Notes: generated from the sequence alone by a model not told the origin. Shown: positions 51,292 through 60,974, numbered from the stretch's first letter. The stretch: DNA of 64,000 nucleotides from DASRFR01 sp035651455 (GCA_035651455.1 DASRFR010000058.1:186001-250000), one strand, 5' to 3'. Numbers and translations are program-made.

Positions 51292-52329
51292 TTGACGCCT
51301 CCAGTTGCAACTGATGAGCTCAAGCACCGCCTGCCGGTCGGACCTCGCATCGCTATCATCCTTAGCATCCTCCTGGGTCTAACCGCGATTGGCCTGGCAG
51401 TCCTGACGGTTGCCCGCATACGCGCGGCACGCCGAAAACCGATCGAATTGCTGGGGACAGTCCTGCGTCAGGACACTGATCCCCGCAAGCAGCGCCCGAT
51501 CTCGGAAGTACAGATCACGGCCAGTAACGGCGTTCCTCTCAGCGGAACCAAATCGAATGCCGTAGGGTTTTTCAATCTCACTCTGCCCAAGAGCGTGCCG
51601 CGAGGACAAACCATCACCCTGGTTTTCCGCCACCCGGACTATCGGCCCCTCACGTTACAGGAACATGCAGGCGAGGAGATAGTGGTGGCGCGTATGATTC
51701 CCGAGAAGCCCGACGTTCAACCTCGCGTCAGTGGCCCGGAAACAACGATCTCAAACGTCCTGGTGAGATATTCGATGAAAACCAGCAGCGCAGTGACCGT
51801 GGGCAGCGCAGTGAAAACGTTCGAGGTTACGAATCAAGGCAACATACCGTGCAACGGCCGAGTTCCCTGTTCACCCGGGGGAAAATGGAAGGCTTCGGTC
51901 ACTTCCGCATCGCTGGACGCCGGTGATGGCAATGAGTTTCGGAATGCACGTGTCACCTGTATCGCCGGTCCTTGTCCATTCACCGAGATTGTAAGGGATG
52001 GCTTCTCTCGTGGAGGCCGCGTGATTGAAGTCTCAGTACGCAATTGGTCTGATACGGCAACCTACCTCATGGAAGCCGAAGTGGTGCATCCGCAGGTAGC
52101 TGACGCCAGCCGCCACTCTTACCCCGTAATCTTTGGGCAGGCGCTTAATTTCAATCTTCCGCCGGCAGCGGAAGGGCCCAGCATAGAGGCGGAGCTGAAT
52201 GGCGAGACTGTTGTCTACCCGCTCGGTCCCAAGCTGTGCCTGAGTTGGGCTGACTGCAGCGTGAGAGTAGGAAGGGACCAGACGAAAGGATTTCGCTGCG
52301 AGCTGAAACCGGGTTTTCGCTTTAAGTAA
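51292..52329 (+). CDS. Single-pass membrane protein with carboxypeptidase-regulatory-like domain
   Basis: This 345-residue protein starts with a TTG; no ATG or GTG fits the frame early on, and the SD is unclear. One membrane helix (IAIILSILLGLTAIGLAVLTV, about residues 20-40) is followed by a beta-sandwich resembling the carboxypeptidase regulatory fold (LGTVLRQD through TLVFRHPDYRPL) and a cysteine-containing periplasmic domain I do not recognise, with pairs such as IPCNGRVPC and TCIAGPCPF that may form disulfides. Its role is unknown. It is followed by a receiver-only regulator on the same strand. Confidence 0.68.
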   Translation: MTPPVATDELKHRLPVGPRIAIILSILLGLTAIGLAVLTVARIRAARRKPIELLGTVLRQDTDPRKQRPISEVQITASNGVPLSGTKSNAVGFFNLTLPKSVPRGQTITLVFRHPDYRPLTLQEHAGEEIVVARMIPEKPDVQPRVSGPETTISNVLVRYSMKTSSAVTVGSAVKTFEVTNQGNIPCNGRVPCSPGGKWKASVTSASLDAGDGNEFRNARVTCIAGPCPFTEIVRDGFSRGGRVIEVSVRNWSDTATYLMEAEVVHPQVADASRHSYPVIFGQALNFNLPPAAEGPSIEAELNGETVVYPLGPKLCLSWADCSVRVGRDQTKGFRCELKPGFRFK

Positions 52330-52420
52330 TGCGCTGTACATTGCTTAGGCAGCACTTCCTCACTCTGGCGAGAATGCCGGGTTTGGGTGTAAACTGGGCC
52401 CAATCTCTTCGGGGCGCAAC

Positions 52421-52810
52421 ATGGCTGCACGAATCCTGATTGTCGATGATCACGAGTCAGTGCGAAAAGGGCTCCGCTTTATGCTGGAGGAGTCGCCGGA
52501 GTGGCAAGTTTGCGGCGAGGCCAGCGACGGGCGGGAAGCCGTCGAAAAAGCCAAGACTCTCAAGCCCGATCTGATCCTAATGGACTTCCTGATGCCGAAC
52601 ATGAACGGCCTGGAAGCGGCGCGCGAAATTGCCAAACTCTCGCCTCGTCCCCCGATTCTCATGCTCACCATGTACATGTCGAAACAACTGGTGGAAGAAG
52701 CGCAGAAGGCTGGTGTACGAGGCGCGCTTCACAAGAGCGAGACCAGCCGGGTAGTAAATGCACTACAAGCGCTGCTGAGGCGTGAAACCTATTTCCTGCC
52801 CGCGAACTGA
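52421..52810 (+). CDS. Receiver-only response regulator
   Basis: A 129-residue CheY-like receiver with all the phosphorylation residues: Asp9-Asp10 in LIVDDHES, phosphoacceptor Asp55 in LILMDFLMP and Lys105 in GALHKSET. The sequence resembles the NarL/FixJ receiver subfamily, but the usual helix-turn-helix output domain is absent. It should act through protein contacts in a phosphorelay or as a phosphate sink. No histidine kinase is adjacent. Confidence 0.85.
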   Translation: MAARILIVDDHESVRKGLRFMLEESPEWQVCGEASDGREAVEKAKTLKPDLILMDFLMPNMNGLEAAREIAKLSPRPPILMLTMYMSKQLVEEAQKAGVRGALHKSETSRVVNALQALLRRETYFLPAN

Positions 52811-52868
52811 ACCAGGCTCTCGCGGTATCCTTCTGAAACCCTATCGGTTCCTGTGCTAAGGAAGCACC

Positions 52869-53534
52869 ATGCAAGCCTCACTACGCCCACGTGTAAAGAT
52901 TTGCTGTATCGCGACGTTGCAGGAAGCGGTTATGGCAATTCGCCATGGCGCCTCCGCCATAGGACTTGTCTCCCAAATGCCCAGCGGCCCGGGTGTCATT
53001 TCTGAAAACTCAATCGCGGAGATCGCCGCGCGCGTTCCTCCGCCCATCGCTTCATTTCTTCTCACCTGCAAGCAGGACGTGGGTTCCATCGTGGCACAGC
53101 AGCGCCGATGCGGCACTAGCACAGTCCAGATCTGCGACAGCTTGATTCAGGGCAACTATGCCGAGCTGCGAAGAGCAATGCCCGGAATCGGCATTGTCCA
53201 AGTCATTCATGTGGTTGGGCCCTCATCGGTGGACGAAGCGAGGGCGGTTGCCCCTGAAGTAGATGCCATTCTGCTCGATTCCGGTAATCCGTCTGTTGCA
53301 ATCAAAGAACTCGGAGGGACAGGGAGGCGTCACGACTGGAAGCTCAGCCGTAAAATCCGTGAATCCATTGATGTACCGCTCTTCCTTGCTGGAGGAATAA
53401 AGCCGGAGAATGTACGCGAAGCGATTGATGAGGTACGGCCTTTCGCATTGGATATTTGCAGCGGGGTGCGATCCAACGGAACATTGGACGAAAGAAAGTT
53501 GGAAGCGCTGTTCGCGGCGCTTGAATGCGCATGA
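52869..53534 (+). CDS. trpF: Phosphoribosylanthranilate isomerase-like protein (TrpF)
   Basis: A 221-residue (beta/alpha)8 barrel. The catalytic Cys is kept in VKICC, though the usual following Gly is Cys; the catalytic Asp lies in AILLDSGN. The phosphate-binding loops GGTGRRHDW, LAGGIKPENV and DICSGVR are intact. TrpF converts phosphoribosylanthranilate to CdRP in tryptophan synthesis. No other trp gene is nearby, and sequences with the KICC start form a divergent branch, so a related sugar-phosphate isomerisation is possible. Confidence 0.78.
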   Translation: MQASLRPRVKICCIATLQEAVMAIRHGASAIGLVSQMPSGPGVISENSIAEIAARVPPPIASFLLTCKQDVGSIVAQQRRCGTSTVQICDSLIQGNYAELRRAMPGIGIVQVIHVVGPSSVDEARAVAPEVDAILLDSGNPSVAIKELGGTGRRHDWKLSRKIRESIDVPLFLAGGIKPENVREAIDEVRPFALDICSGVRSNGTLDERKLEALFAALECA

Positions 53535-53597
53535 TCCGTGACGGAAATGCGCGCTCTACCTTGACTCGGTCGTCTGATCCGCGATATCTCTCAAGCA

Positions 53598-55400
53598 TTG
53601 CACTTCATATTCTCACCGACACCGAAACACGGTGTTCCACGCCTTTTCCTTGGAAGCGTCGCTTTGCTGGCAGCGATCGTGTCGTGCGCGTTGTTCGGAC
53701 AGCAAGTGAATCCCGCCCTACAAGCTGAGTCGAAGTCTCTTTCCGGCAGGGCTTCCGCCGTGCAATTCGTAGACATCACCTCCAGGATTGGCGTGAACTT
53801 TCGCCACCAGGCTTCTCCTACGTCCCAGAAGTACTTGCTTGAGACCATGGGTTCCGGAGTTGCACTGTTCGATTGTGATGGCGATGGCCGTCTCGATCTT
53901 TTCTTCGTCAACGGCGCCCACATTTTGGATCCCATGCCAAAAGCATCCCTTCCCGCCAAGACTGATCCGCAGTACTGGAACCGTCTCTATCACCAGAAAT
54001 CTGACGGAACGTTCGAGGACATCACCCAGACGTCCGGACTCCCTGGGCAGGACTACGGCATGGGGGTGGCAGTAGGGGATTACGACAATGATGGCCGAGA
54101 AGACTTATACGTGTCGGCTTTCCCGCGTAACAAGCTGTATCACAATGAGGGCAACTGCAAGTTTGCGGACGTGACCGATGCGGCCGGCGTGGGTGGTTCC
54201 GGTTGGTCAACTAGCGCTGCCTTTGTTGATACCGATAACGACGGCCGCCTTGACCTGGTGGTGGGACGCTACATGGACTGGACATTCGACCAGAACCCCT
54301 ATTGCGGCGAGCACACACCGGGCCATCGGGCGTACTGCAATCCGGATGCATTCGGCGCAGTCCCACTTCTCCTTTTTCACAACGATGGCGGTGGCAAATT
54401 CAGCAACGTTTCCGAGAAATCCGGCGTGAGTAAGCTCCTAGGCAAGGTTTTGGGCATTGCGATCGCGGATTTCGATCACGATGGCTATATGGATATTGCC
54501 GTGACCAATGACGGTATGCGCGAGTTCTTGCTGCGCAACAAAGGGGATGGAAGATTCGAGGATGTTGCGATCCAGGCGGGAACCGCTGTCGACGAAGATG
54601 GCCGTACCTACGCTGGCATGGGCATAGATTTCGCGGACTACAATAACGACGGCGCGCCTGACATCATCATTACAAACCTTTCAGACCAGAAGTACGCGCT
54701 TTACCGTAACTCAGCAGATGGGACCTTTAGCTACGAAACCGGCTCGACCGGTCTCGGCATGATTTCCCGTCCTTACGGAGGTTGGGGTGTTCGCTTCATG
54801 GATTACGATAACGACGGCTGGAAAGACCTGTTCATCGCCCAGGGGCATGTCCTCGATACAGTTCAACTGACATTTCCACATCTGCGTTATCTCCAGCCTT
54901 TGCTTTTGCTACATAACGAGCATGGAAAGAGGTTTGTGGACGTTTCCGCCCAATCAGGGGAAATCTTCCGGCATAAGTGGGCGGCGCGTGGGCTGGCAGT
55001 AGGGGATATCGACAACGACGGTGCACTGGATGCAGTCGTGACGACCAATAATGGGCCGGCTTATGTTCTGCACAACCAAGGTGGAACCGCAAACCATCGG
55101 TTGACGCTGCAACTCGTGGGTACGAAGAGCAATCGGGATGGAATTGGCGCTGCTGTGAAGCTGTCATCCGATTCCGGTTCTCAGGATGCAACCGTAACCA
55201 CCACCAGCAGCTATTTATCTGCCGCAGACAAACGGGTGCACTTCGGGCTTGGAGCTGACACGAGCGCGACCACTATCCAAATTCGCTGGCCGAGCGGAAA
55301 CGTCCAGATATTGAGGCACGTAGCCGCAGACCAGATTCTCACCGTAACTGAATCTTCGTCGACAAATGCCCAGCCTCACGGCGCTACAACTGGTCGCTAA
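53598..55400 (+). CDS. Secreted FG-GAP/ASPIC (CRTAC1-like) protein, third copy
   Basis: A 600-residue protein with a Sec-type signal (LFLGSVALLAAIVSCALFGQ) after a TTG start at 53598. It has the same architecture as the pair near 20-23 kb: calcium-loop propeller blades (DCDGDGRLDLFFVNG, DYDNDGREDLYVS, DTDNDGRLDLVVG, DIDNDGALDAVVT) and a C-terminal ASPIC/UnbV domain (VGTKSNRDGIGAAV, then SYLSAADKRVHFGLG). It is more divergent in the middle, with a Cys-containing insertion (YCGEHTPGHRAYC). Function is unknown. It precedes the nucleoside-salvage genes. Confidence 0.87.
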   Translation: MHFIFSPTPKHGVPRLFLGSVALLAAIVSCALFGQQVNPALQAESKSLSGRASAVQFVDITSRIGVNFRHQASPTSQKYLLETMGSGVALFDCDGDGRLDLFFVNGAHILDPMPKASLPAKTDPQYWNRLYHQKSDGTFEDITQTSGLPGQDYGMGVAVGDYDNDGREDLYVSAFPRNKLYHNEGNCKFADVTDAAGVGGSGWSTSAAFVDTDNDGRLDLVVGRYMDWTFDQNPYCGEHTPGHRAYCNPDAFGAVPLLLFHNDGGGKFSNVSEKSGVSKLLGKVLGIAIADFDHDGYMDIAVTNDGMREFLLRNKGDGRFEDVAIQAGTAVDEDGRTYAGMGIDFADYNNDGAPDIIITNLSDQKYALYRNSADGTFSYETGSTGLGMISRPYGGWGVRFMDYDNDGWKDLFIAQGHVLDTVQLTFPHLRYLQPLLLLHNEHGKRFVDVSAQSGEIFRHKWAARGLAVGDIDNDGALDAVVTTNNGPAYVLHNQGGTANHRLTLQLVGTKSNRDGIGAAVKLSSDSGSQDATVTTTSSYLSAADKRVHFGLGADTSATTIQIRWPSGNVQILRHVAADQILTVTESSSTNAQPHGATTGR

Positions 55401-55480
55401 TGTCGTTGACATCGCCTCTACGCTTACGCTAGCCTCACCCGCTTGCGCTTGGCTTTCATATGCAACAAAAAAAGGTACCG

Positions 55481-56521
55481 ATGACACCTTTCCGGCTTTT
55501 CGCCTTTCTCCTGACATTTCCATTGCTGATGTCCACGCTTTTCGCTGAGCGGCGCGTGATTATCGACACTGATCCCGGAACTGACGATGCGTTTGCCATC
55601 TTGCTTGCGCTCAACTCGCCCGAGTTCAAGGTTGAGGCGCTCACCGTAGTTCCTGGCAACGTAGTGGCGAAACAAGGACTGGAAAATGCCTTAAAGATCG
55701 TATCTCTGGCGGGACGTTGCGATGTGCTGGTCGCCGGCGGCGCGCAGCATCCTTTGAACCAGAAATTAATCACCGCCGAGTTCTGGCACGGCAAGAATGG
55801 TCTTGCCGATATTGAGCTCCCCGCCGCGACGTGTAGGGCTGATCCGCGCTTTGGCTCGGACCTCATCATCGAGCTCGTCCACAAATATCCTCATGAAATC
55901 ACGCTGATCCCGATCGGCCCCTTAACAAACATTGCCCTTGCCGTCTCAAAAGATCCGTCCATCGCCGGGCTGGTCAAAGAGGTGGTGATCATGGGCGGGT
56001 CCATCAGCGGAGGCAATGTGAATGCCGCGGCTGAAGCCAATATCTATAACGATCCTGAGGCCGCCTCGATTGTCTTCAGCGCGGGCTGGCCCTCACTGAC
56101 AATGGTGGGTTCCGACGTGGGCGAGCGCACTATGTTCACTCGTAAGCAATTGCAAGAACTGGAGTCTGAGCATGGCCCGCAGAGCCATTTCGCGGCGGGC
56201 ATCGCTCGCTTCCTGATCGGCCTGTCAGAGAAGTATGGCGACATTGGCACGGCCATGTACGATCCGCTGGCGGTGGGAGCCGCCATTGATCCGACCGTGA
56301 TCACAACCAAGCCGATGCACGTAGACGTTGAACTGCGTGGCGAGTTCACTCGCGGAGAGACCGTAGCTAACCGGCGCAATGCGGTGGAACGCAACGTTCT
56401 CCACGGGGACCGGTACATGATCGAGGGCCTTGATTCTGTGCAACCCAACGCCAAGGTCGCTGTAGATTCAAACGCCGACAAATTCCTGAACATGTTTGTG
56501 AGCCGGATCAAAGGAAAATGA
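55481..56521 (+). CDS. Exported nucleoside hydrolase (IUNH family)
   Basis: From the ATG at 55481, five nucleotides after AAGGT, the product has 346 residues and a Sec signal peptide (FRLFAFLLTFPLLMSTLFA). The calcium and ribose site DTDPGTDD at residues 29-36 is complete, and later segments (PIGPLTNIALAV, VIMGGSISGG, NIYNDPEAA) follow the family. The catalytic loop His is replaced or shifted, so base preference is uncertain. It should split ribonucleosides to base and ribose in the periplasm. It is followed by a terminator-like hairpin, then the TonB receptor gene of the salvage locus. An upstream ATG at 55460 is possible. Confidence 0.9.
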   Translation: MTPFRLFAFLLTFPLLMSTLFAERRVIIDTDPGTDDAFAILLALNSPEFKVEALTVVPGNVVAKQGLENALKIVSLAGRCDVLVAGGAQHPLNQKLITAEFWHGKNGLADIELPAATCRADPRFGSDLIIELVHKYPHEITLIPIGPLTNIALAVSKDPSIAGLVKEVVIMGGSISGGNVNAAAEANIYNDPEAASIVFSAGWPSLTMVGSDVGERTMFTRKQLQELESEHGPQSHFAAGIARFLIGLSEKYGDIGTAMYDPLAVGAAIDPTVITTKPMHVDVELRGEFTRGETVANRRNAVERNVLHGDRYMIEGLDSVQPNAKVAVDSNADKFLNMFVSRIKGK

Positions 56522-56540
56522 CACTTTTAGAATTTGCATC

Positions 56541-56562
56541 AGCGGCACCGCGCCTGCTTTTT
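56541..56562 (+). terminator. Probable rho-independent terminator
   Basis: AGCGGC and GCCTGCT pair with one bulged base around a five-base loop, followed by TTTTT. It lies about 20 nt after the nucleoside hydrolase stop and just before the promoter of the receptor operon. Confidence 0.45.
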
Positions 56563-56570
56563 GAAAGCAC

Positions 56571-56599
56571 TTGACTTCTTTGTGCGGTAATCGTCTAAT
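56571..56599 (+). promoter_or_regulatory. Sigma-70 promoter of the receptor/nucleoside-salvage operon
   Basis: TTGACT at 56571-56576 (five of six), a 17-nt spacer and TCTAAT at 56594-56599 (five of six). Transcription would begin near 56606 and give a leader of about 125 nt before the receptor ATG. It probably drives all genes to the window edge, as they are closely spaced on one strand. Confidence 0.65.
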
Positions 56600-56730
56600 T
56601 CTGCAACTTTGATTCCAGAAGTATGAATCCACATCCCGTGCGCCGCTCAGCGGAGCGCACGTAACCAGCCAAATGGGGCTGTGGATGAGGCGTGTTACAA
56701 CACAGCAATCGAGATCCGGTGGGGGCAAGC

Positions 56731-59700
56731 ATGCGTGTTCTTCGACTTGTGTGCGTGTGGTGCATCGCAACTCTGGCCATATCCGCCTCAGCTCAAACTC
56801 TGGAACGAGGCGACATCCATGGAGTAATTTACGACCCCGCAAAAGCAGTGGTCGCGAATGCTACGGTTACTTTGAGCAGCGCGTTCACAGGCTTTCAGCG
56901 CGCCGTGAAGAGCGACGCGTCCGGCGTCTATCAGTTTGTCCAGGTGCCCCCGGGAGAATATCAACTGCGCGCGGAAGCACCGGGGTTCAGCGCTGCCAAA
57001 TACGAGAAAATTGACCTGCACGTCGGCTCAAGCTTGAGTCTCGACGTGACGCTTGCGCTGGCAGGCAGCAGCGAGAAGGTCGAGGTGACGGCGAATGTCG
57101 CGGCGGTCGACACGACAACCGCTGGCGTGAGCCAGTTGATCAATTCGGAAGCCGTGTCCAATCTCCCCCTTTCTGGCCGCGACTATCGCGATCTCGCCCA
57201 GTTGAGTCCTTCTGCCCAGGTGGTGCCCGGACTGCGGGGCGGCATCCGTCTGGGTGGCCAGCAAAGTGACTACACCGGCTTGTCGATTGACGGCGGAGAC
57301 GCGACCAACAACTATTACGGCGAATTTTTCGGCTCGCTCGAAACCAAGAACTTCACAGTGCCGCTGGATTCCGTGCAGGAATTCCAGGTCGTCACCAACG
57401 GATTCGCTCCGGAGTTTGGCCACTCTACCGGCGGGCTACTCAACGTGGTCACCAAGTCCGGAACCAACGACGTACATGGGACTGCTCACTATTACATGCG
57501 GCAGAAGAACCTCACCGCGAATGATGCGCTGGGCTTCGCGCCCAACATCGATTGGCAACACCAGTTCGGAGGCGCAATCGGTTTCCCCATTCGCAAAGAT
57601 AAGCAATTTATGTTTCTGGCAGTTGATACCCAGCGGCAGAACGGTCCGCTGATCACCAAGTTCAATCGCGACGTGAGTGGAGTCGTAGTGGGCGCTCCGT
57701 ATAATTTTTCTTTATCGTCACTGGAAGGTCCGCACACTCAATCTCAGGACCTGTTCTCGGTGTTAGGCCATTACGACTGGCAAATCAATAATGCCAATCA
57801 TTTCAGCATCCGAGGCTTCTTTACCCGAAACAACACGGACGGGTTCACCGGCGGCCAGGGGCAAAACGAAACTGTGCTGGCCTTCAACAACAGCGAGCAT
57901 TTCCAGAACCAGGGACCAAATGCAGTCTTTACTCTAAATACTGTGCTCGGCGCCAATAAAGTAAACGAGCTCAAGTTATTGTTAGCGTATGAAACTCGCA
58001 AACGCCATGCGAACAGCGACCTACCCGAGGTTCTGATCGACGATACCGGCGCGTTCGGCCAGCGGTTTTACCTTCCCAGCAACGACGACAACGGCAAGTT
58101 GCAGTTGCAGGACAATTTCGACTACGTATTCGGCAAGCATGACATGAAGTTCGGCGGCGAACTCAATTCGTTTCTGGACAACAAGGACACATTTGCCGGT
58201 TGGTCAAAAGGGCATTACGAGTTTCCGACTCTCGAGGCGTTCGAGGCGAACCAGCCGTCGTTTTATATTCAGGGCTTCGGCTTGAACGGTCAGGACATTT
58301 TCAAGGCGAACACTCTTGCCGCCAACTACCAGACCAGCGTTGGCTTGTTCTGGCAGGACAAGTGGCAAGTGACGCCGAAATTTACCCTTACCTATGGTCT
58401 GCGGTGGGACGGCACCAAAAACCCGCAGCCCCAAAGCCATATTCCCGGACAGCAGGTGTATGTCGGCGAGGGGCCAATCGGCCCCCATGGCAGTCATCTC
58501 GTGCCGGTTCCACAAAAAGCTCCCAATGATTACGAGCAATGGGGACCGCGAGTGGGGTTTGCATACACATTCGGCTCCCAGGAGCACGCGACGATTTTGC
58601 GCGGCGCCTGGGGACTTTACTATGCCGTGACTCCGCTCATTTTCTTCCCCACCTTGGGCGGCTCCAGGGCAACAACGCTTTTCTGTCCCACAGCATTCGG
58701 GTGCGCACCTCCAGGCGGGTTTCCCAACATTTACCCGAGTGCATTGAATCTTTCGGTCGACCAGTTGTGCACGGCGGCCATCGGAATTGGCTGCCCGTCT
58801 ATCAGTTATGTCGATCCAGATTTCAAAAATCCGAGAGTTTCGAACCTGACTGCGGGCATCGAGCAGGGGGTCGGTAAGGGTTGGACGCTGAACGCGACGT
58901 ACGCCTACGTGCACTCGAGCCGCCTCCGCACCGGTGGCTTCAGCACGACGCAGTGGGCCAGAAACGTCGTGCCCTGCACAACCGCTACACCTGGATGCCC
59001 GACGTCAGGCATAAACGCGCAAGGAGTGGATCAATTCGGACGCACTATCGTAGTGCCATTCACTGGCGAGGACCCGACGATCGCGCCCGTGGGCTTCGGT
59101 ACCAGCGAACTCGGAAGCTTCAGTCGCGGCAATTACAACGAAGTTGTGATGGGAGCCAAAAAGAGCTTCTCACGAGTGCAGTTCTTTGGCAGCTATACGC
59201 TGTCGTACAACAGCGACAATGCATCGACGGAGCGTGACACGGATTCCTTTTTCGGTCCGCAAGATCCGTTTAATGTGAACCTCGATTACGGCCGGAGCGG
59301 GATTGATATTCGTCACCAATTCAAGAGCGCGGTGGTGGTCAGCTTGCCCCACGGATTCACGCTTAGCGATTCCATAATCGTTCACAGCGGGCTTCCCTAC
59401 CCCGCCTATGACGTCGTCGACGCCAATGGCGACTCCGTTGTCAACCAATTCTCGAATAATGACCGGCCGGTCGTGAATTCAGGCGGCAAGTCCTTCCTGT
59501 TGCCCCGTTTCCCCGCCCGGCAGCCTGGCTTCTTTCAGACCGACTTCCGCGTGAATAAAAACTTCCGCTTGAACGAACGCTTTGGGCTGGAAGCGGTCGC
59601 TGACCTATTCAATTTGACGAACCGGGGGAACCTCTTTTCTGATCCCAATGTGGCTGCCTTCGTCAACGATCAATTGACTGGCGTTCCCCGACCCGGCCAG

Positions 59701-59808
59701 TTGTTGGACCTCTCGAATGGCGCCACGGAGGTCTACCGCAAGCCCAATCAGATCTCTCCAGGTAGTGTTCCCTTTGCAGCCCAACTGGGAGTGCGTCTGA
59801 ACTTCTAA
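56731..59808 (+). CDS. TonB-dependent receptor, Oar-like, with N-terminal carboxypeptidase-regulatory domain
   Basis: From the ATG at 56731, preceded by GGGGGCAAGC, the product has 1025 residues. A Sec signal peptide (VCVWCIATLAISASAQ) is followed by a beta-sandwich (GDIHGVIYDPAKAVVANATV), a plug domain (NLPLSGRDYRDLAQLSPSA, ending in GLLNVVTKSGTNDVHGTA) and a long C-terminal beta-barrel finishing in an aromatic residue (GVRLNF), as outer-membrane proteins do. Such Acidobacteria-type receptors take up or bind large or scarce substrates with energy from TonB. The genes behind it handle nucleosides and sugars, so a nucleoside or oligonucleotide is a candidate ligand. That substrate is an inference from context. 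Confidence 0.88.
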   Translation: MRVLRLVCVWCIATLAISASAQTLERGDIHGVIYDPAKAVVANATVTLSSAFTGFQRAVKSDASGVYQFVQVPPGEYQLRAEAPGFSAAKYEKIDLHVGSSLSLDVTLALAGSSEKVEVTANVAAVDTTTAGVSQLINSEAVSNLPLSGRDYRDLAQLSPSAQVVPGLRGGIRLGGQQSDYTGLSIDGGDATNNYYGEFFGSLETKNFTVPLDSVQEFQVVTNGFAPEFGHSTGGLLNVVTKSGTNDVHGTAHYYMRQKNLTANDALGFAPNIDWQHQFGGAIGFPIRKDKQFMFLAVDTQRQNGPLITKFNRDVSGVVVGAPYNFSLSSLEGPHTQSQDLFSVLGHYDWQINNANHFSIRGFFTRNNTDGFTGGQGQNETVLAFNNSEHFQNQGPNAVFTLNTVLGANKVNELKLLLAYETRKRHANSDLPEVLIDDTGAFGQRFYLPSNDDNGKLQLQDNFDYVFGKHDMKFGGELNSFLDNKDTFAGWSKGHYEFPTLEAFEANQPSFYIQGFGLNGQDIFKANTLAANYQTSVGLFWQDKWQVTPKFTLTYGLRWDGTKNPQPQSHIPGQQVYVGEGPIGPHGSHLVPVPQKAPNDYEQWGPRVGFAYTFGSQEHATILRGAWGLYYAVTPLIFFPTLGGSRATTLFCPTAFGCAPPGGFPNIYPSALNLSVDQLCTAAIGIGCPSISYVDPDFKNPRVSNLTAGIEQGVGKGWTLNATYAYVHSSRLRTGGFSTTQWARNVVPCTTATPGCPTSGINAQGVDQFGRTIVVPFTGEDPTIAPVGFGTSELGSFSRGNYNEVVMGAKKSFSRVQFFGSYTLSYNSDNASTERDTDSFFGPQDPFNVNLDYGRSGIDIRHQFKSAVVVSLPHGFTLSDSIIVHSGLPYPAYDVVDANGDSVVNQFSNNDRPVVNSGGKSFLLPRFPARQPGFFQTDFRVNKNFRLNERFGLEAVADLFNLTNRGNLFSDPNVAAFVNDQLTGVPRPGQLLDLSNGATEVYRKPNQISPGSVPFAAQLGVRLNF

Positions 59809-59819
59809 GGGACCCTGCG

Positions 59820-60962
59820 TTGTCGAGCTCTGATACCAGCTGCAACTCGAATCTCGCCCGTCGTGGCTTCCTGAAGTGCTTGGGAGCCACTGCGGTACTG
59901 CCTCTGGCACGTGACCTGAAATTCTTCCAAGCCGTCCAAGATACGGCTTCCTCCGCTCCTGTTTTGCGCTTGCCGCAACCGATCGGCAGCCCCGTGCTCG
60001 ACAGTCTCCCACCTGTAATCAAGGCTTCTCGCCACGTTCGCACGAATGTCGATCGCATCGTGGAAGTCGCGTCATGGATGGCGTACGAGGAATTGCCGCT
60101 TCCCGAGTTCGCTTTGCCCTTCGGACTTGGCGCGGGAGATCAGGATCAGACTATCGATTTCCTGATGGTCGCTGACACCATCGATTTCGCATTCACCGAT
60201 TTCAGCAGCAATGTCAAATTCCAGGTTGATTATGCGGGTGAGCACTGGTCCGACTCCAATGCGATGTTTGCCTGCCTCAAACGCGGACTGGACGAGGGAC
60301 GCCCCCTGCTCGATGGGAATTACCTGCAACGGATTCGCAAGGCCGATCTGGAGCAGATCTTCCGCGGCAACATCGAAATGCCGATGCTGGAAGAGCGTGT
60401 AGCCATTTTCCACGAAGTGGGAAGCGTATTGCAGAATCGCTATAACGGACGCTTCCACAATTTCGTCAAGTCAGCATCCCCGAGGCTCTATGACGACGGA
60501 CGCGGCCTGGTGGAGAAGCTGGTTTCCGAGTTCCCTCGGTTTCGTGACGTGAGCACCTACAATGGCCATGAAATCAAGCTTTATAAACTGGCCCAGCTAT
60601 CTCTCTGGATGATGTACAGCGCGCTCAGGCCGAGCGGCACATTCCGCCTCGACGATGCGGAGAAGATGTCGGCCTTCGCTGATTACATCGTCCCCGCGGC
60701 TCTTCGCGTCATGGGCATCATCAGTTACTCGCCTCGGCTGGAAAACGCTATCCAGACGCACCAAATCATTGGGCGCGACAGCCAGGAAGAGATTGAAATT
60801 CGCGCACACACGCTGTATGCGACAGCATTGCTGCGGGAAGAGATTAACAGGCTTCGTCCGCCGGAGATGCACATCATCATTCCGCAGGTCGATGCTCGAC
60901 TCTGGACGCATTATCACACTACTTTTTGGCCTCATCACCTCACGCGCACCATCATGTATTGA
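59820..60962 (+). CDS. Tat-exported queuosine-salvage (Qng1/DUF2419) family protein
   Basis: A 380-residue protein whose TTG start follows AAGGGA by eight nucleotides. Residues 14-19 read RRGFLK before a hydrophobic stretch, a good twin-arginine signal. The rest matches the Q-salvage family: TIDFAFTDFSS, GEHWSDSNAMFACLKRGLDE, EMPMLEERVAIFHEVG, FPRFRDVSTYNGHEIKLYKL and a C-terminal AFADYIVPAALRVMGIISY with EEIEIRAHTLYATALL. Characterised members release the base queuine from queuosine or its 5'-phosphate in the cytoplasm. An exported version is unexpected and fits periplasmic cleavage next to two exported nucleoside hydrolases. Specificity for queuosine is not proven. Confidence 0.82.
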   Translation: MSSSDTSCNSNLARRGFLKCLGATAVLPLARDLKFFQAVQDTASSAPVLRLPQPIGSPVLDSLPPVIKASRHVRTNVDRIVEVASWMAYEELPLPEFALPFGLGAGDQDQTIDFLMVADTIDFAFTDFSSNVKFQVDYAGEHWSDSNAMFACLKRGLDEGRPLLDGNYLQRIRKADLEQIFRGNIEMPMLEERVAIFHEVGSVLQNRYNGRFHNFVKSASPRLYDDGRGLVEKLVSEFPRFRDVSTYNGHEIKLYKLAQLSLWMMYSALRPSGTFRLDDAEKMSAFADYIVPAALRVMGIISYSPRLENAIQTHQIIGRDSQEEIEIRAHTLYATALLREEINRLRPPEMHIIIPQVDARLWTHYHTTFWPHHLTRTIMY

Positions 60963-60974
60963 GGGAGACGCTAC

